From assembly GCA_030525785.1 (NCBI GenBank), contig JAUNEA010000007.1, positions 1-64,000 on the forward strand: a stretch of 64,000 bases of DNA. The letters are read 5' to 3'. The notes below the pieces were generated by a model. It saw only the letters and a list, made by a program, of their open reading frames with translations, ran no database searches and was not told where the DNA came from. This stretch comes from Cardiobacteriaceae bacterium. GTDB taxonomy: Bacteria > Pseudomonadota > Gammaproteobacteria > Cardiobacteriales > Cardiobacteriaceae. The position numbers and the translations under genes were made by a program. Of this stretch, positions 18,680 to 28,077 are shown piece by piece (the first letter of the stretch is position 1; each line of letters begins with the position of its first letter).

Positions 18680-20086
18680 ATGGGAACAACAGCAAATACG
18701 GCAAATGCTCAGCGAGTTTTAATCATTGATGATGAACGTGATATTGGCGATTTAATCCAAATGGGTATTAAAGGGCTGGGAGTTCAATGCGAGGTTGTTT
18801 ATGGCGTTAAAGCTGCCATTAAAAAGCTTAAAGAACAATCCTATCAATTGGTCATTTCTGATATTCGATTGCCTGATGGAGATGGATTGGATTTACTGGG
18901 GCATATTCAAAAACATTATCCTGGCATTCCAACTTGCATGATTACAGCACATGGTAATATGGAAATGGCGATTCGTGCTTTGAAGTTAGGAGCATTTGAC
19001 TTTATCAATAAGCCTTTTGATTTAAAACAATTACGCGCAGTTTGTCGTTCAGCTTTAGATGCCAATAAAAGCCAAAGCGCTTTGGCAAATTTAGGTGCAG
19101 CGACAGAAAAATCGGGCAAAGAAAGCAAGGCTCCAAGCAGTAAACATCAGCTCATTGGCGAATCAGAGGCGATGCATGAAGTTCGGCAAGTGGTTGAAAA
19201 AGTAGCAAAATCGCAAGCTCCTGTTTTCATTCATGGCGAATCAGGAACGGGTAAAGAAGTGGTCGCGCGTAGTATTCATTTGCTGGGGGCTAGAAAAGAT
19301 GCGCCTTTTGTGGCGGTGAACTGTGGCGCGATTCCTGAGAATTTGGTGGAAAGTGAATTTTTTGGTTACAAAAAAGGCGCATTTACAGGAGCCAATCAAG
19401 ATCAAAATGGCTTATTTGTGGCAGCCAATGGCGGCACGCTGTTTTTAGATGAGATTGCCGATTTGCCTTTATCGATGCAAGTCAAGCTGTTACGCGCTAT
19501 TCAAGAACGCGCTATTCGCCCCATTGGTGGTGATAAGGAAGAGGCGGTTGATGTGCGTATTATCTCGGCAACGCATCGCGATTTGGCAGATTTGGTACGG
19601 CGTGGGGTTTTCCGTGAAGACTTGTATTATCGTTTGAATGTGATTGGCATTACAATTCCAGCCTTGCGTGAGCGCCTTGATGATGTTTCGTTGTTGGCGG
19701 AATTTTTGCTGGCGAGGTTGTCGAAAAATTCGGGCTATGGAGCGATGAGCTTATCGCAAGAAGCGTTGGAAAAACTTCAACAATATCATTTTCCGGGCAA
19801 TGTTCGTGAGTTGGAAAATATTCTGGAACGTGCTTTAACATTTGCCGAAGGCAAAACCATTCGCGCGGAAGATATTCAGGTGCGAATTTTGCCCAAAACA
19901 GAGAGTGTTGAAGATGAGAAAGTTGAGGCAATCAGCTCTTCTTTCTTGAATCTACAAGCATTGGAGAGGCAAGCTTTGGAGCAAGCGTTGCAAGTTTGCA
20001 AAGGCGACCATCTTGCAGCGGCAAAGCGCTTAGGCATCAGTGTGACCACCTTGCGTTATAAATTAGAACAGCAGGGGCTATTGTGA
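18680..20086 (+). CDS. pilR: Sigma-54 response regulator PilR
   Basis: An NtrC-type activator, partner of PilS. Receiver domain with phospho-acceptor Asp61 (VISDIRLPDGDG); AAA+ domain with Walker A GESGTGKE at 186-193 and the sigma-54-contacting GAFTGA loop (YKKGAFTGANQD); C-terminal Fis-type helix-turn-helix (HLAAAKRLGISVTTLRYKL). Length 468 residues, normal for NtrC-type activators. Its stop overlaps the GTG of murB by 3 bp (GTGA). Confidence 0.94.
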   Translation: MGTTANTANAQRVLIIDDERDIGDLIQMGIKGLGVQCEVVYGVKAAIKKLKEQSYQLVISDIRLPDGDGLDLLGHIQKHYPGIPTCMITAHGNMEMAIRALKLGAFDFINKPFDLKQLRAVCRSALDANKSQSALANLGAATEKSGKESKAPSSKHQLIGESEAMHEVRQVVEKVAKSQAPVFIHGESGTGKEVVARSIHLLGARKDAPFVAVNCGAIPENLVESEFFGYKKGAFTGANQDQNGLFVAANGGTLFLDEIADLPLSMQVKLLRAIQERAIRPIGGDKEEAVDVRIISATHRDLADLVRRGVFREDLYYRLNVIGITIPALRERLDDVSLLAEFLLARLSKNSGYGAMSLSQEALEKLQQYHFPGNVRELENILERALTFAEGKTIRAEDIQVRILPKTESVEDEKVEAISSSFLNLQALERQALEQALQVCKGDHLAAAKRLGISVTTLRYKLEQQGLL

Positions 20087-21069
20087 GAACGTATTTTTCC
20101 CACAATATTGCCCATCTGCATACACTTGCCTCGCCAGCTATTACACGTTCATTGTTGTTTTTAGAGCAGAAAGAAGAGCTGAAAGCGCTTTGTTCTGATG
20201 ATGTGATTTTGGGTGGTGGGAGTAATGTTATTTGTATGCCTGAGATTTCCGAACGCTTGGTGAAGCTGGAGTTTTCGGGCGTACGTGTGGTGGAGGAAAG
20301 CGAGCAAAGCGCTTTGGTGGCTGCGGAAGCAGGCATGGTTTGGCATGATTTTGTGGCATGGTGTGTGGAGCATGGCTACTGTGGTTTGGAGAATTTGGCG
20401 CTGATTTATGGCACGGTTGGCGCTGCGCCTGTGCAAAATATTGGCGCTTATGGTGTGGAAGTGGGCGAGAGTATTGAGCGGATTGAGGTGTATGACCGCG
20501 AGGCAAAGCGCTTTGATTTTGTTCGACCTGAAGATTGCGATTTTCGCTACCGCCACAGCCAGTTCAAAGCAGCGTGGAAAAAGCGCTTTGTGATCAGTGA
20601 GGTATGGTTTCGCTTGAACAAACAAGCAACGCTGAATCTCCGTTATCCTGATTTGCAACGTTACCCAACCCCAATAGACACGCCCAAAGCGCTTTTTGAA
20701 GCCATCGTCACAATTCGAAAACAAAAGCTTCCCAACCCTGAAGAACACCCCAATGTAGGCAGTTTTTTCCATAATCCTGTAGTTTCGTCAGATAAATATG
20801 CTGAACTGAAAAGCGCTTTTCCTGATATGCCCGCGTTTGCCTTCGGTGAGCAATGGAAAATCCCAGCGGCATGGTTGATTGAACGTTCTGGATTTAAGGG
20901 TGTACGTGATGGTTTGGTGGGAATTTCCGAGCAGCACGCTTTAGTGCTGGTAAACTACGGTGGAACAGGCAACGATATTCTTCGTTTTGCTTCACGCATT
21001 CAACGCGAGATACAGAACCGTTTTTCATTGAATTTAGCAATAGAGCCGAATATTTTAGGAGAACCATAA
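20083..21069 (+). CDS. murB: UDP-N-acetylenolpyruvoylglucosamine reductase
   Basis: Reduces UDP-GlcNAc-enolpyruvate to UDP-MurNAc with FAD and NADPH in peptidoglycan synthesis. The 328-residue type I MurB has the FAD-binding LGGGSNVI and GTVGAAPVQNIGAYG loops, the catalytic serine in NVGSFFHNPV, and PAAWLIERSGFKG near the end. The start is a GTG overlapping the pilR stop (GTGA), implying translational coupling with an unrelated regulator. It holds six palindrome copies, one of the densest genes of the window. Confidence 0.95.
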   Translation: MRTYFSHNIAHLHTLASPAITRSLLFLEQKEELKALCSDDVILGGGSNVICMPEISERLVKLEFSGVRVVEESEQSALVAAEAGMVWHDFVAWCVEHGYCGLENLALIYGTVGAAPVQNIGAYGVEVGESIERIEVYDREAKRFDFVRPEDCDFRYRHSQFKAAWKKRFVISEVWFRLNKQATLNLRYPDLQRYPTPIDTPKALFEAIVTIRKQKLPNPEEHPNVGSFFHNPVVSSDKYAELKSAFPDMPAFAFGEQWKIPAAWLIERSGFKGVRDGLVGISEQHALVLVNYGGTGNDILRFASRIQREIQNRFSLNLAIEPNILGEP

Positions 21070-21070
21070 T

Positions 21071-21727
21071 ATGCAAAAACCCCAAGCCTTAGCTCTTGAT
21101 AAAGATGGAGTTATTTTTGATTCTGAGCGTTTGTATTTGCTTTCTTTTCAGGGGGCAATGCGTGATTTAGGTTTGCAGTTAGACCCAGCATTGTTGCATC
21201 AATTTGCAGGTCAAAGTACGGAAAATCTTTTTCGTATGTTGCGCCCCCATTTACAAGCACAAGGCATCATGGAAGATATTTTCCTGATTTATATGCTGGC
21301 AAATCGAGATGCTTTGATTGAGCAACAAGGTATGCTGTTCAATGAAGGGGCAGTTGAATTGATTACTGCTATTCGTCAAGCTGGGATTCCATTGGCATTG
21401 GTCACCGCTGATGATGCTAAGAGTACCAAAACGGATTTCGTGTTAAGCGGTCGTCCTGAATTGATGGATTATTTCAATGTCATCATCACCAAAGATAATT
21501 GCGAAAATACCAAACCTCACCCCGAGCCTTACCAATTAGCAGCACAAAAATTAGGCGTTTCGCCAAGCGCTTTGTTGGTGGTTGAAGATTCTGATGTAGG
21601 CGCGAGTTCAGCTTTAGCAGCTGGTGCGCAAACCTTGTTGTTGGTCAGCGATTTGAACGGCAGTAACACGGTTCAAACCCACGCTAAAATTAATCATTTA
21701 AACGCTGTTTTGTCGTATTTTGCTTAA
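21071..21727 (+). CDS. HAD-superfamily phosphatase/phosphomutase-like
   Basis: A 218-residue HAD protein, subgroup of beta-phosphoglucomutase and phosphoglycolate phosphatase. The nucleophile motif is LDKDGVIFDSE, motif II is around ALVTADDA, and motifs III/IV are KPHPEPY and VVEDSDVGASSA. A helical cap domain lies between motif I and II. It starts 2 bp after the murB stop, so it is co-transcribed. The substrate cannot be told from the sequence. Confidence 0.88.
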   Translation: MQKPQALALDKDGVIFDSERLYLLSFQGAMRDLGLQLDPALLHQFAGQSTENLFRMLRPHLQAQGIMEDIFLIYMLANRDALIEQQGMLFNEGAVELITAIRQAGIPLALVTADDAKSTKTDFVLSGRPELMDYFNVIITKDNCENTKPHPEPYQLAAQKLGVSPSALLVVEDSDVGASSALAAGAQTLLLVSDLNGSNTVQTHAKINHLNAVLSYFA

Positions 21728-21764
21728 AACGAATACAGAATCCAAAGCGCTTTGAGGTGGTATC

Positions 21765-22253
21765 GTGTTTGATGATATTCCTGAGGTGTTGCGTTTGTCA
21801 GCAGATAAGAAAACCTTAACCCTTGAATGGGCAAATGCTCCTTTTCAAGGGGAGGTTCGCCTTGATGCAGAGTATTTGCGGGTCTGTTCGCCATCGGCAG
21901 AGGTTCGTGGGCATGGTCAAGAGCGTTGGACAACGGTTTCAGGTAAGCAAGGCATTGCGATTTACCGTATCGCTCCTGTGGGCAATTATGCGGTGCAAAT
22001 CATTTTCAGCGATGGACACGCCAGTGGTTTATACACTTGGGCAACCCTGTATGACCTTGCGCTCAATCGAGAAGCTTACTGGGCGCGTTATCTCAAAGCG
22101 CTTGAAGAAGAAGGCAAAAGCCGTGAACCTCATCAGCGCCGTGCCTCTCTTCATTTGCCTAAGCATCTTCATACGTCACAATCCTCTTCTTCCCACGCAA
22201 ACGCCGAAAGCGCTTTGCCTTCCTCCATTTCTCAACCAAAGGAAACCCCATGA
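21765..22253 (+). CDS. DUF971 protein (GBBH-like N-terminal domain)
   Basis: A 162-residue protein with a DUF971 domain over about residues 8-105: RLSADKKTLTLEWA, LDAEYLRVCSPSAE and the hallmark ending IIFSDGHASGLYTWATLYDL. The C-terminal 45 residues are low complexity. The start is GTG 21765, decided by GAGGTGG at 21754-21760, which runs straight on from a palindrome copy. It overlaps ubiE by 4 bp; DUF971 genes upstream of ubiE are common in gammaproteobacteria. A link to iron-sulfur or quinone metabolism is an inference from context. Confidence 0.87.
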   Translation: MFDDIPEVLRLSADKKTLTLEWANAPFQGEVRLDAEYLRVCSPSAEVRGHGQERWTTVSGKQGIAIYRIAPVGNYAVQIIFSDGHASGLYTWATLYDLALNREAYWARYLKALEEEGKSREPHQRRASLHLPKHLHTSQSSSSHANAESALPSSISQPKETP

Positions 22254-23041
22254 ATGCTTCCATAAAAGATGAACAAACCCATTTTGGCTTTGAAACCATT
22301 GAACGTACGGAAAAAAATGCGCGTGTGGCGGCGGTGTTTGATTCGGTTGCGAAAAAGTATGATGTGATGAATGATGTGATGAGTTTTGGGGTGCATCGTT
22401 TGTGGAAGGATTGGTATGTGTGGCAATGCCAAGTGAAGGCAGGCGAACATGTGCTGGATTTGGCGGCAGGCACGGCAGATATTTCCAAACGTTTGGCAAA
22501 GCGCTTATGTGGCAAGGGTTTTGGCGCGGATATTTGTGGGCGATTGGTGGTGAGTGATATTAATGGCTCGATGTTGGCGGTGGGTGAGGAGCGTATGCGT
22601 GCGGCAGGGTGGCTACAGAATGTGGAATATGCCATTGCCAATGCTGAAGATTTACCTTTTCCTGATAATAGCTTTGATTTGGTGACGATGGCTTTTGGTT
22701 TGCGTAATGTGACCAATCAAGACAAAGCGCTTTCGGAGATGTATCGGGTATTAAAGCCACAGGGGCGTGCGTTGGTGTTGGAATTTTCACACCCTATCGG
22801 CAACCTACTCAATCGAGCCTATGATTTCTACAGTTTCAACTTTTTGCCACTGATGGGCGATTTAATTGCCAAAGACCGAGCCAGTTATCAATATCTGGCA
22901 GAAAGTATCCGTATGCACCCCAAACAAGAAACCTTAAAAGAGATGTTTGCAGAAGCAGGATTTATTCATTGCGAATATCAGAATTTAAGTGGCGGCATTT
23001 GTGCCATTCATAAAGGCGTGAAAGGCGATGGGGGGCAGTGA
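22250..23041 (+). CDS. ubiE: Ubiquinone/menaquinone C-methyltransferase
   Basis: SAM-dependent C-methylation in ubiquinone (and menaquinone) synthesis. The 263-residue class I methyltransferase has family segments KYDVMNDVMSFGVHRLWKD, the SAM-binding VLDLAAGTADISK, DLPFPDNSFD and MAFGLRNVT. It overlaps both the DUF971 gene and ubiJ by 4 bp, giving one translationally coupled unit. Confidence 0.97.
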   Translation: MNASIKDEQTHFGFETIERTEKNARVAAVFDSVAKKYDVMNDVMSFGVHRLWKDWYVWQCQVKAGEHVLDLAAGTADISKRLAKRLCGKGFGADICGRLVVSDINGSMLAVGEERMRAAGWLQNVEYAIANAEDLPFPDNSFDLVTMAFGLRNVTNQDKALSEMYRVLKPQGRALVLEFSHPIGNLLNRAYDFYSFNFLPLMGDLIAKDRASYQYLAESIRMHPKQETLKEMFAEAGFIHCEYQNLSGGICAIHKGVKGDGGQ

Positions 23042-23634
23042 TGGTTGGCACCATACGATTGCCCTTGCTGGCAGAAGTGATACTGCAAGCCATCAACCAA
23101 GCCATCAAACTTGACCCCGAAGCCCAAGCCAAACTTGAGCCGTTAAATGGGAAAACCATTGCCATCAAGCTGGATAGTTGGGAGAAAACGTGGGTTGTGA
23201 AGGTGGAACAAAGCGCTTTGTGTTGGGTGACGATAGATGAAGATGCAACCGATGTGGCGTTATCAGGCAATTTAGGTGGCTATTTGGGATTGTTGAGCGC
23301 TTATGAGCGGCGAGCTGATGACCGTTTACGCATACAAGGCGATGTTCATGATGCGCAGATTTTGCAAAGCGCTTTGCGTTCGTTGAAGCCTGATATGAGA
23401 GAGGCTTGTGTGTTGCGTTTGGGCGATGCACGAGGGGAGCAGATGTATCGGCTATTGGCTCAACTTTATCATCAAGGACAAAGCGCTTTTCATGCTGTGA
23501 AGCATCAATTGGAACAATGGCAACAAGAGATTTGGGTAACGCATCATGAATACGCAGAGCTGGAGAAAACCATTGGCTTAATGTTGCAGCGATTAGGCTC
23601 ATTGGAGAAGCAAATGAAAGGGGGCTTGTCATGA
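23038..23634 (+). CDS. ubiJ: Ubiquinone biosynthesis accessory factor (SCP2 domain)
   Basis: A 198-residue protein with an SCP2-type lipid-binding domain (about 10-110; AINQAIKLDPEAQ, LSGNLGGYLGLL, IQGDVHDAQILQSAL) and a helical C-terminus (WVTHHEYAELEKTIGLML). UbiJ binds the lipid intermediates and helps assemble the soluble Ubi complex. The position between ubiE and ubiB with 4-bp overlaps on both sides is the classical one. The family is divergent, so the assignment rests partly on synteny. Confidence 0.9.
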   Translation: MMVGTIRLPLLAEVILQAINQAIKLDPEAQAKLEPLNGKTIAIKLDSWEKTWVVKVEQSALCWVTIDEDATDVALSGNLGGYLGLLSAYERRADDRLRIQGDVHDAQILQSALRSLKPDMREACVLRLGDARGEQMYRLLAQLYHQGQSAFHAVKHQLEQWQQEIWVTHHEYAELEKTIGLMLQRLGSLEKQMKGGLS

Positions 23635-25208
23635 AATCTGCAAAGCGCTTATGGGCGATTTTGACGATTGTTCGCCGTTATGGTTTGGCGGATTTGTTGC
23701 CACAAGATTCTGGCTTGGGTTGGCTTCGGTGGATATTAGGGCGTGTGGCTGTTGATGAACGTTTCGCCCATTTGCCGATTGAAACGCGTACTCGCCTAGC
23801 ATTGGAGGCTTTAGGCCCTATTTTTGTAAAATTTGGACAAACGCTCTCTACGCGCCCTGATTTGCTCCCAGAAACTTGGCTGCATGAATTATCACAATTG
23901 CAAGACCGAGTGACCCCCTTTGCCAGTAAAGAAGCTGAGACGATTATCCAAAGCGCTTTGGGTAAGCCTATGTCGGAATTATTTGCCCATTTTGAGCCAC
24001 AGGCATTAGCATCGGCATCGATTGCGCAAGTTCATGCGGCAGAATTGTTTGATGGCAAGGCGGTGGTGGTGAAGGTCTTGCGTCCTGAGGTGAAAAAGCA
24101 GGTCAAACAGGATATTGAATTGTTGTATGCCATTGCCAAAATCGCTCAATGGGGAAAACAGTCGCGCCGTTTGCGACCTGTAGAAGTAGTGCGAGAATTT
24201 GAGCAGACACTTGAAAATGAGCTGGATTTTATGAGTGAGGCTGCAAATGCCAGCCAGTTACGCGCCAATTTTAAAACCTCAAATTTGCTTTATGTGCCTG
24301 AGATTTATTGGGAATATACGCGCCCAAATGTGATGGTGATGGAGCGTGTTTTTGCGGTGAATATTGCAGATAGCAAAGCGCTTTCTGAGGCTAAAACCAA
24401 TATGAAAGAGCTGGCGGAGCGAGGGGTGGAGATTTTCTTCACGCAAGTTTTCCGCGATAGCTTTTTTCATGCCGATATGCACCCTGGCAATATTTTTGTC
24501 GATTTAGCAAACCCCCAAAAGCCACAATACTGCGCAATTGATTTTGGCATTATGGGTTCTCTAACGCCTGAAGATCAGCATTATTTGGCGGAGAATTTTC
24601 TGGCTTTTTTCAATCGCGATTATCGGCGTGTGGCGGAGTTGCATATTGAATCAGGCTGGGTACCCTCAGATACGCGAGTGACCGATTTTGAGGCTGCCAT
24701 TCGTAAAGTCTCGGAGCCTATTTTTGGTAAACCTATCAAGGATATATCCTTTGGCGCGTTTTTGCTGAGCTTGTTTCAAACCGCAAGACGCTTCAATATG
24801 CATATTCAGCCTCAATTGGTGTTGTTGCAGAAAACTTTCTTTAATGTCGAGGGTTTAGGGCGTAGGCTTTACCCTGAATTGGATTTGTGGACAACCGCCA
24901 AACCCGTTCTTGAAGATTGGATGAAAACCCAAATTGGCCCACGAGCTTTTGCCAAACGTATGCGTTCTCATGCTCATGATTATGCAAAAGTTTTACCACA
25001 ATTGCCTATTCTGACCGCTAAAGCTCTTCAGCTTTATACCGAACAGCACAAAAACAGACCTAAAGACCAAAGCGCTTTGGGGGCGGTGTTGTTGTTGGGG
25101 TCATTGGCATTGTCTGTGCTGGGGAATCCTCAAAGCGCTTTGAGCTATTTGGGATTGTTGGTGACAGGTGGGCTTGGGCTTTATTATATTTTACGTTCAA
25201 ACCGATAA
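23631..25208 (+). CDS. ubiB: Atypical kinase/ATPase UbiB
   Basis: A membrane-attached ABC1/ADCK-family protein needed for ubiquinone synthesis. The 525-residue protein shows the KxGQ motif (KFGQTLSTRPDLLP), an A-rich loop replacing the usual glycine loop (ALASASIAQVHAAE), VVKVLRP, HADMHPGNIF and CAIDFGIMG. Two hydrophobic helices close the protein (about residues 480-520), anchoring it in the inner membrane; two palindrome copies encode QSAL just there. Confidence 0.96.
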   Translation: MKSAKRLWAILTIVRRYGLADLLPQDSGLGWLRWILGRVAVDERFAHLPIETRTRLALEALGPIFVKFGQTLSTRPDLLPETWLHELSQLQDRVTPFASKEAETIIQSALGKPMSELFAHFEPQALASASIAQVHAAELFDGKAVVVKVLRPEVKKQVKQDIELLYAIAKIAQWGKQSRRLRPVEVVREFEQTLENELDFMSEAANASQLRANFKTSNLLYVPEIYWEYTRPNVMVMERVFAVNIADSKALSEAKTNMKELAERGVEIFFTQVFRDSFFHADMHPGNIFVDLANPQKPQYCAIDFGIMGSLTPEDQHYLAENFLAFFNRDYRRVAELHIESGWVPSDTRVTDFEAAIRKVSEPIFGKPIKDISFGAFLLSLFQTARRFNMHIQPQLVLLQKTFFNVEGLGRRLYPELDLWTTAKPVLEDWMKTQIGPRAFAKRMRSHAHDYAKVLPQLPILTAKALQLYTEQHKNRPKDQSALGAVLLLGSLALSVLGNPQSALSYLGLLVTGGLGLYYILRSNR

Positions 25209-25218
25209 AGGAGATGAT

Positions 25219-26358
25219 ATGTTAAAAATCAATGAACAGCGACACAAAACAGAATGCGAAAAATGGGGAAAATATCAAGGTAAAGATGTTTTGCCGATGT
25301 GGGTGGCGGATAGTGAATTTGAAGCAGCGGAGGTGATTCAAAGCGCTTTGGCAACGCGTTTGTCGCATGGAGTTTTGGGTTATCCTGAAGTGAATGCAGA
25401 TTTTAAAAATGCGGTGGTTTCGCATTGCAAAGCGCTTTATGGCTGGGAGATTGAGGCGGATTGGGTTTTGGCATTGCCAGGTGTGGTGCCTGGTTTGAAT
25501 GTCTCACGTGCGTTGGCCATTGAAAATGGGCGTGGTCGTGGATTAAGTCTTGAGCCTGTGTATCCTCATTTGCGCAAGCATGCAGGTATGTTGAATTTCT
25601 CAGAAACTCTGGTTCCACATAAAGAAGTTGATGGCTATTGGTTGATTGATTTTGATGCACTGGAAGCGGCTATCAAGCCTGATACAGGTGTCTTGTTGCT
25701 TTGCCACCCTCAAAACCCATTGGGTAAGGTTTACAGCCCAACAGAGCTTTCCCGTTTAGCAGCTTTGGCACAAAAGCATGATTTGTTGGTGTGTTCTGAT
25801 GAAATTCATTGTGATTTGGTCTTAAATGGTAGCCAACATCAGCCCTTTGCCATGCAAAACCAAGATACTTTAAAACGCACTATTACCCTCATGGCAGCCA
25901 GTAAAACCTACAATATCGCAGGTTTATGTTGCTCGTTTGCCATCATTGCTGATGAATCTTTGAGAAAGCGCTTTGTTCGGTCAAAAGAAGGCTTGGTGGG
26001 TACGCCGAATTTGTTTGGCTTGATTGCAACCATTGCGGCGCTCAATGAGGGTGAGGCTTGGAGACAAGAACATTTGGCTTATTTGCGTGAAAACGCCCAA
26101 ATGGTTTACGAGCGGATTAATGCAACGGGTGTGTTGAAAATGCGTTTGCCTGAAGCAACGTTTCTGGCATGGATTGATGCGCGAGGCTTGAATTGTGAGA
26201 GTCCTCAAAAATTCTTTGAAGAACATGGGGTTGGGTTATCGGCTGGCGAAGATTATGGCATGAAAGGCTTTGTGCGACTGAATTTTGGTTGTGGAAGAGA
26301 AATGCTCGACAAAGCGCTTTGCCGCATCGAAAATGCCCTTGCTCATCTTAAGGGATAG
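25219..26358 (+). CDS. MalY/PatB-type C-S lyase aminotransferase
   Basis: A fold-type I PLP enzyme of the MalY/PatB group, which cleave cystathionine or cysteine beta C-S bonds. It is 379 residues from the ATG at 25219, chosen because AAAGGAGA lies 5 bp upstream; the open frame to 25168 overlaps ubiB. The N-terminal PMWVADSEF, the CHPQNPLG and CSDEIHCDLVL segments, and the PLP lysine Lys229 in SKTYNIAGL are visible. It follows ubiB by 10 bp. The substrate (cystathionine or other thioether) is not decided by the sequence. Confidence 0.88.
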   Translation: MLKINEQRHKTECEKWGKYQGKDVLPMWVADSEFEAAEVIQSALATRLSHGVLGYPEVNADFKNAVVSHCKALYGWEIEADWVLALPGVVPGLNVSRALAIENGRGRGLSLEPVYPHLRKHAGMLNFSETLVPHKEVDGYWLIDFDALEAAIKPDTGVLLLCHPQNPLGKVYSPTELSRLAALAQKHDLLVCSDEIHCDLVLNGSQHQPFAMQNQDTLKRTITLMAASKTYNIAGLCCSFAIIADESLRKRFVRSKEGLVGTPNLFGLIATIAALNEGEAWRQEHLAYLRENAQMVYERINATGVLKMRLPEATFLAWIDARGLNCESPQKFFEEHGVGLSAGEDYGMKGFVRLNFGCGREMLDKALCRIENALAHLKG

Positions 26359-26370
26359 GATTGATTCGCT

Positions 26371-26390
26371 GGGGGCTATAGCCCCCTTTA
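26371..26390. terminator. Intrinsic terminator between convergent genes
   Basis: GGGGGC-TATA-GCCCCC (26371-26386) followed by TTTA. It lies between the convergent C-S lyase and SAM-hydrolase genes and could serve either strand. Confidence 0.6.
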
Positions 26391-26405
26391 TGGTCAAGCG
26401 CTTTG

Positions 26406-27335
26406 TTATTCGCATTTATCTTTGATTTCAACACTCCATTCAGCGCCCGAAAAAATTTGATGTTTTTGAGAAAAACTATCCATATTTAAGGCAAAGGATA
26501 CATTCAATAAGCTATTCAGATACAAAAGCGCTTTGCCTTCTTCAACATCGCCAAAGCTGTTTTTGTAGGGAATCATGCCTTGATAACGTGTTTCAGGGTT
26601 TTTGCCTTCTTCAGTGTATTGAATACGGACACAAACTTCTTGGTCTTTTTGAATACCTGATTTTTCTAATAATTCATGTGGGATATTTGTCCAAATATTG
26701 CCATATTGAACATCTAAAACAGGAATATTGCCTTTTAAAGTGCCATTTTGTTTTAAATCTCCATCGAGCAAAGCGCTTTGATAAGGGATTTTGGAGACCT
26801 CAGGCTTTAATAATTCTCCAACGCCTTCAAAGTCAATTTGTTTTGAAGCTAGGCGTGCGCCCGTGTAGGCGTAAACATCACGACCATGAAAGGTGTACGA
26901 TTTCTCAGAGCCTTTCAAACGGTTTTTGCTTTCATCAATACGGCGTACAGCATCAATGCCCAAATGTTCGGCAACAAGCGTTAAAGTGCCATTATCAGGG
27001 CTAACGAAATAGTGCCCAGATTTGGTTTTCAATACCACTGATGGGCGCTCTGTTCCAACGCCAGGATCAACCACGCTGACAAAAACGGTTCCTGCAGGCC
27101 AATAAGTTGCTGTTTGATACAAACGATAGCTAGCCTCCCAAATGTTATAAGCAGGAATTTCATGGGTTAAATTGAACATTTTCAGTTCAGGCGATACCCC
27201 AAATGCAACCCCTTGCATCGCTGAAACTGCGCCATCGCTTAAGCCAAAATCGGTTTGTAATACCAAAGCAGATGAATCATGTGCCAAAGCGCTTTGGCTA
27301 AGAGCAAATAGCGTGAATAAAAGAGATTTTTTCAT
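26406..27335 (-). CDS. Secreted SAM hydroxide adenosyltransferase-family protein
   Basis: A 309-residue member of the SAM hydroxide adenosyltransferase (former DUF62, fluorinase-like) family, which hydrolyses SAM to adenosine and methionine. Family motifs are VLQTDFGLSDG at the N-terminus, VVDPGVGTER, VSPDNGTLT and TFHGRDVYA. Unusually, a signal peptide precedes the domain (KKSLLFTLFALSQSALA, cleavage before HDSSA), so it should act in the periplasm or outside. A palindrome copy encodes the SQSAL of the cleavage region. It stands alone on the minus strand between plus-strand genes. Confidence 0.85.
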   Translation of the reverse strand: MKKSLLFTLFALSQSALAHDSSALVLQTDFGLSDGAVSAMQGVAFGVSPELKMFNLTHEIPAYNIWEASYRLYQTATYWPAGTVFVSVVDPGVGTERPSVVLKTKSGHYFVSPDNGTLTLVAEHLGIDAVRRIDESKNRLKGSEKSYTFHGRDVYAYTGARLASKQIDFEGVGELLKPEVSKIPYQSALLDGDLKQNGTLKGNIPVLDVQYGNIWTNIPHELLEKSGIQKDQEVCVRIQYTEEGKNPETRYQGMIPYKNSFGDVEEGKALLYLNSLLNVSFALNMDSFSQKHQIFSGAEWSVEIKDKCE

Positions 27336-27451
27336 ATATAGACCTCAGGTTGTTTAAAGAAATAGCTTGCCTGCAAATTTTGCATGGGCTTATGTGAAAT
27401 ATGGCTGACTTTAGAAAAGAGCGCTTGATAAAAGGCAGTATAAGGGTAGAG

Positions 27452-27479
27452 TTGATAAGATTGGTAAAAATGTCATAAT
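27452..27479 (+). promoter_or_regulatory. Candidate sigma-70 promoter
   Basis: TTGATA (27452-27457), 16-bp spacer, CATAAT (27474-27479), in a 200-bp intergenic region upstream of the membrane protein that starts near 27536. Confidence 0.4.
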
Positions 27480-27535
27480 TTTGTCATATTTTATTAATCT
27501 CAAGGTAGAGAATACAAAGCGCTTTGGAGATGGCT

Positions 27536-27991
27536 GTGTCGGTATCATTTTATGTTATTCATACCATGACCTTAGGTGGGATTGGGCTTTTGTTGTTCGG
27601 CTGGATTTATCGCCATAAACGGCGAACGCTGGCGCTATGGTTACAAGCGATTGGCGCATTATTGCAGTATAAAAGCGCTTTGTTGGCAGAGCAGCATTTA
27701 GGGGAGATGTCGGTCTTTTTGTGGTTAGTGCAAACGGTTTTCTTGTTGATGATTCTGGCGTTGTGGCAAAACGCACGATACATGGCGCATTTGGCATGGC
27801 TATTGGGGATTATCAACATAGGCGTGGCATTTAAACTATCGCCGTGGATTGGCTGGGTGTATGGGGTTGCGATGCTGGGGTGCTTGTTGTGGGTTTTGGA
27901 AAACAAGCAATGGCGCTCAAGGCGTTTGTTGGCGTTAGCGTTGGGGCTTTGGTTGTTGATGATAGGTTGGCAAAGCGCTTTGATGGTTTGA
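27536..27991 (+). CDS. Small polytopic membrane protein, unknown
   Basis: About 151 residues, almost wholly hydrophobic, with four to five predicted helices (for example VIHTMTLGGIGLLLFGW, FLWLVQTVFLLMILALW, GWVYGVAMLGCLLWVL). I do not recognise a family; there are no obvious catalytic residues. The start is uncertain: GTG 27536 has GGAG 6 bp upstream, which is the end of a palindrome copy; ATG 27530 and TTG 27524 are alternatives in the same frame. It precedes ptrB by about 85 bp. Confidence 0.6.
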   Translation: MSVSFYVIHTMTLGGIGLLLFGWIYRHKRRTLALWLQAIGALLQYKSALLAEQHLGEMSVFLWLVQTVFLLMILALWQNARYMAHLAWLLGIINIGVAFKLSPWIGWVYGVAMLGCLLWVLENKQWRSRRLLALALGLWLLMIGWQSALMV

Positions 27992-28077
27992 GATGGCGGA
28001 GTGGCAAGAATTTGGGAGATAGGGGCTAAGCTATAATGATGGCTTCTGATGATGTTTGAAGATACAAGGAGTTTGCC

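Noticed and set aside
22159-22716. 185-codon open frame antisense to ubiE
   Set aside because: Composition and position show a shadow of ubiE; no ribosome site and no recognisable product.
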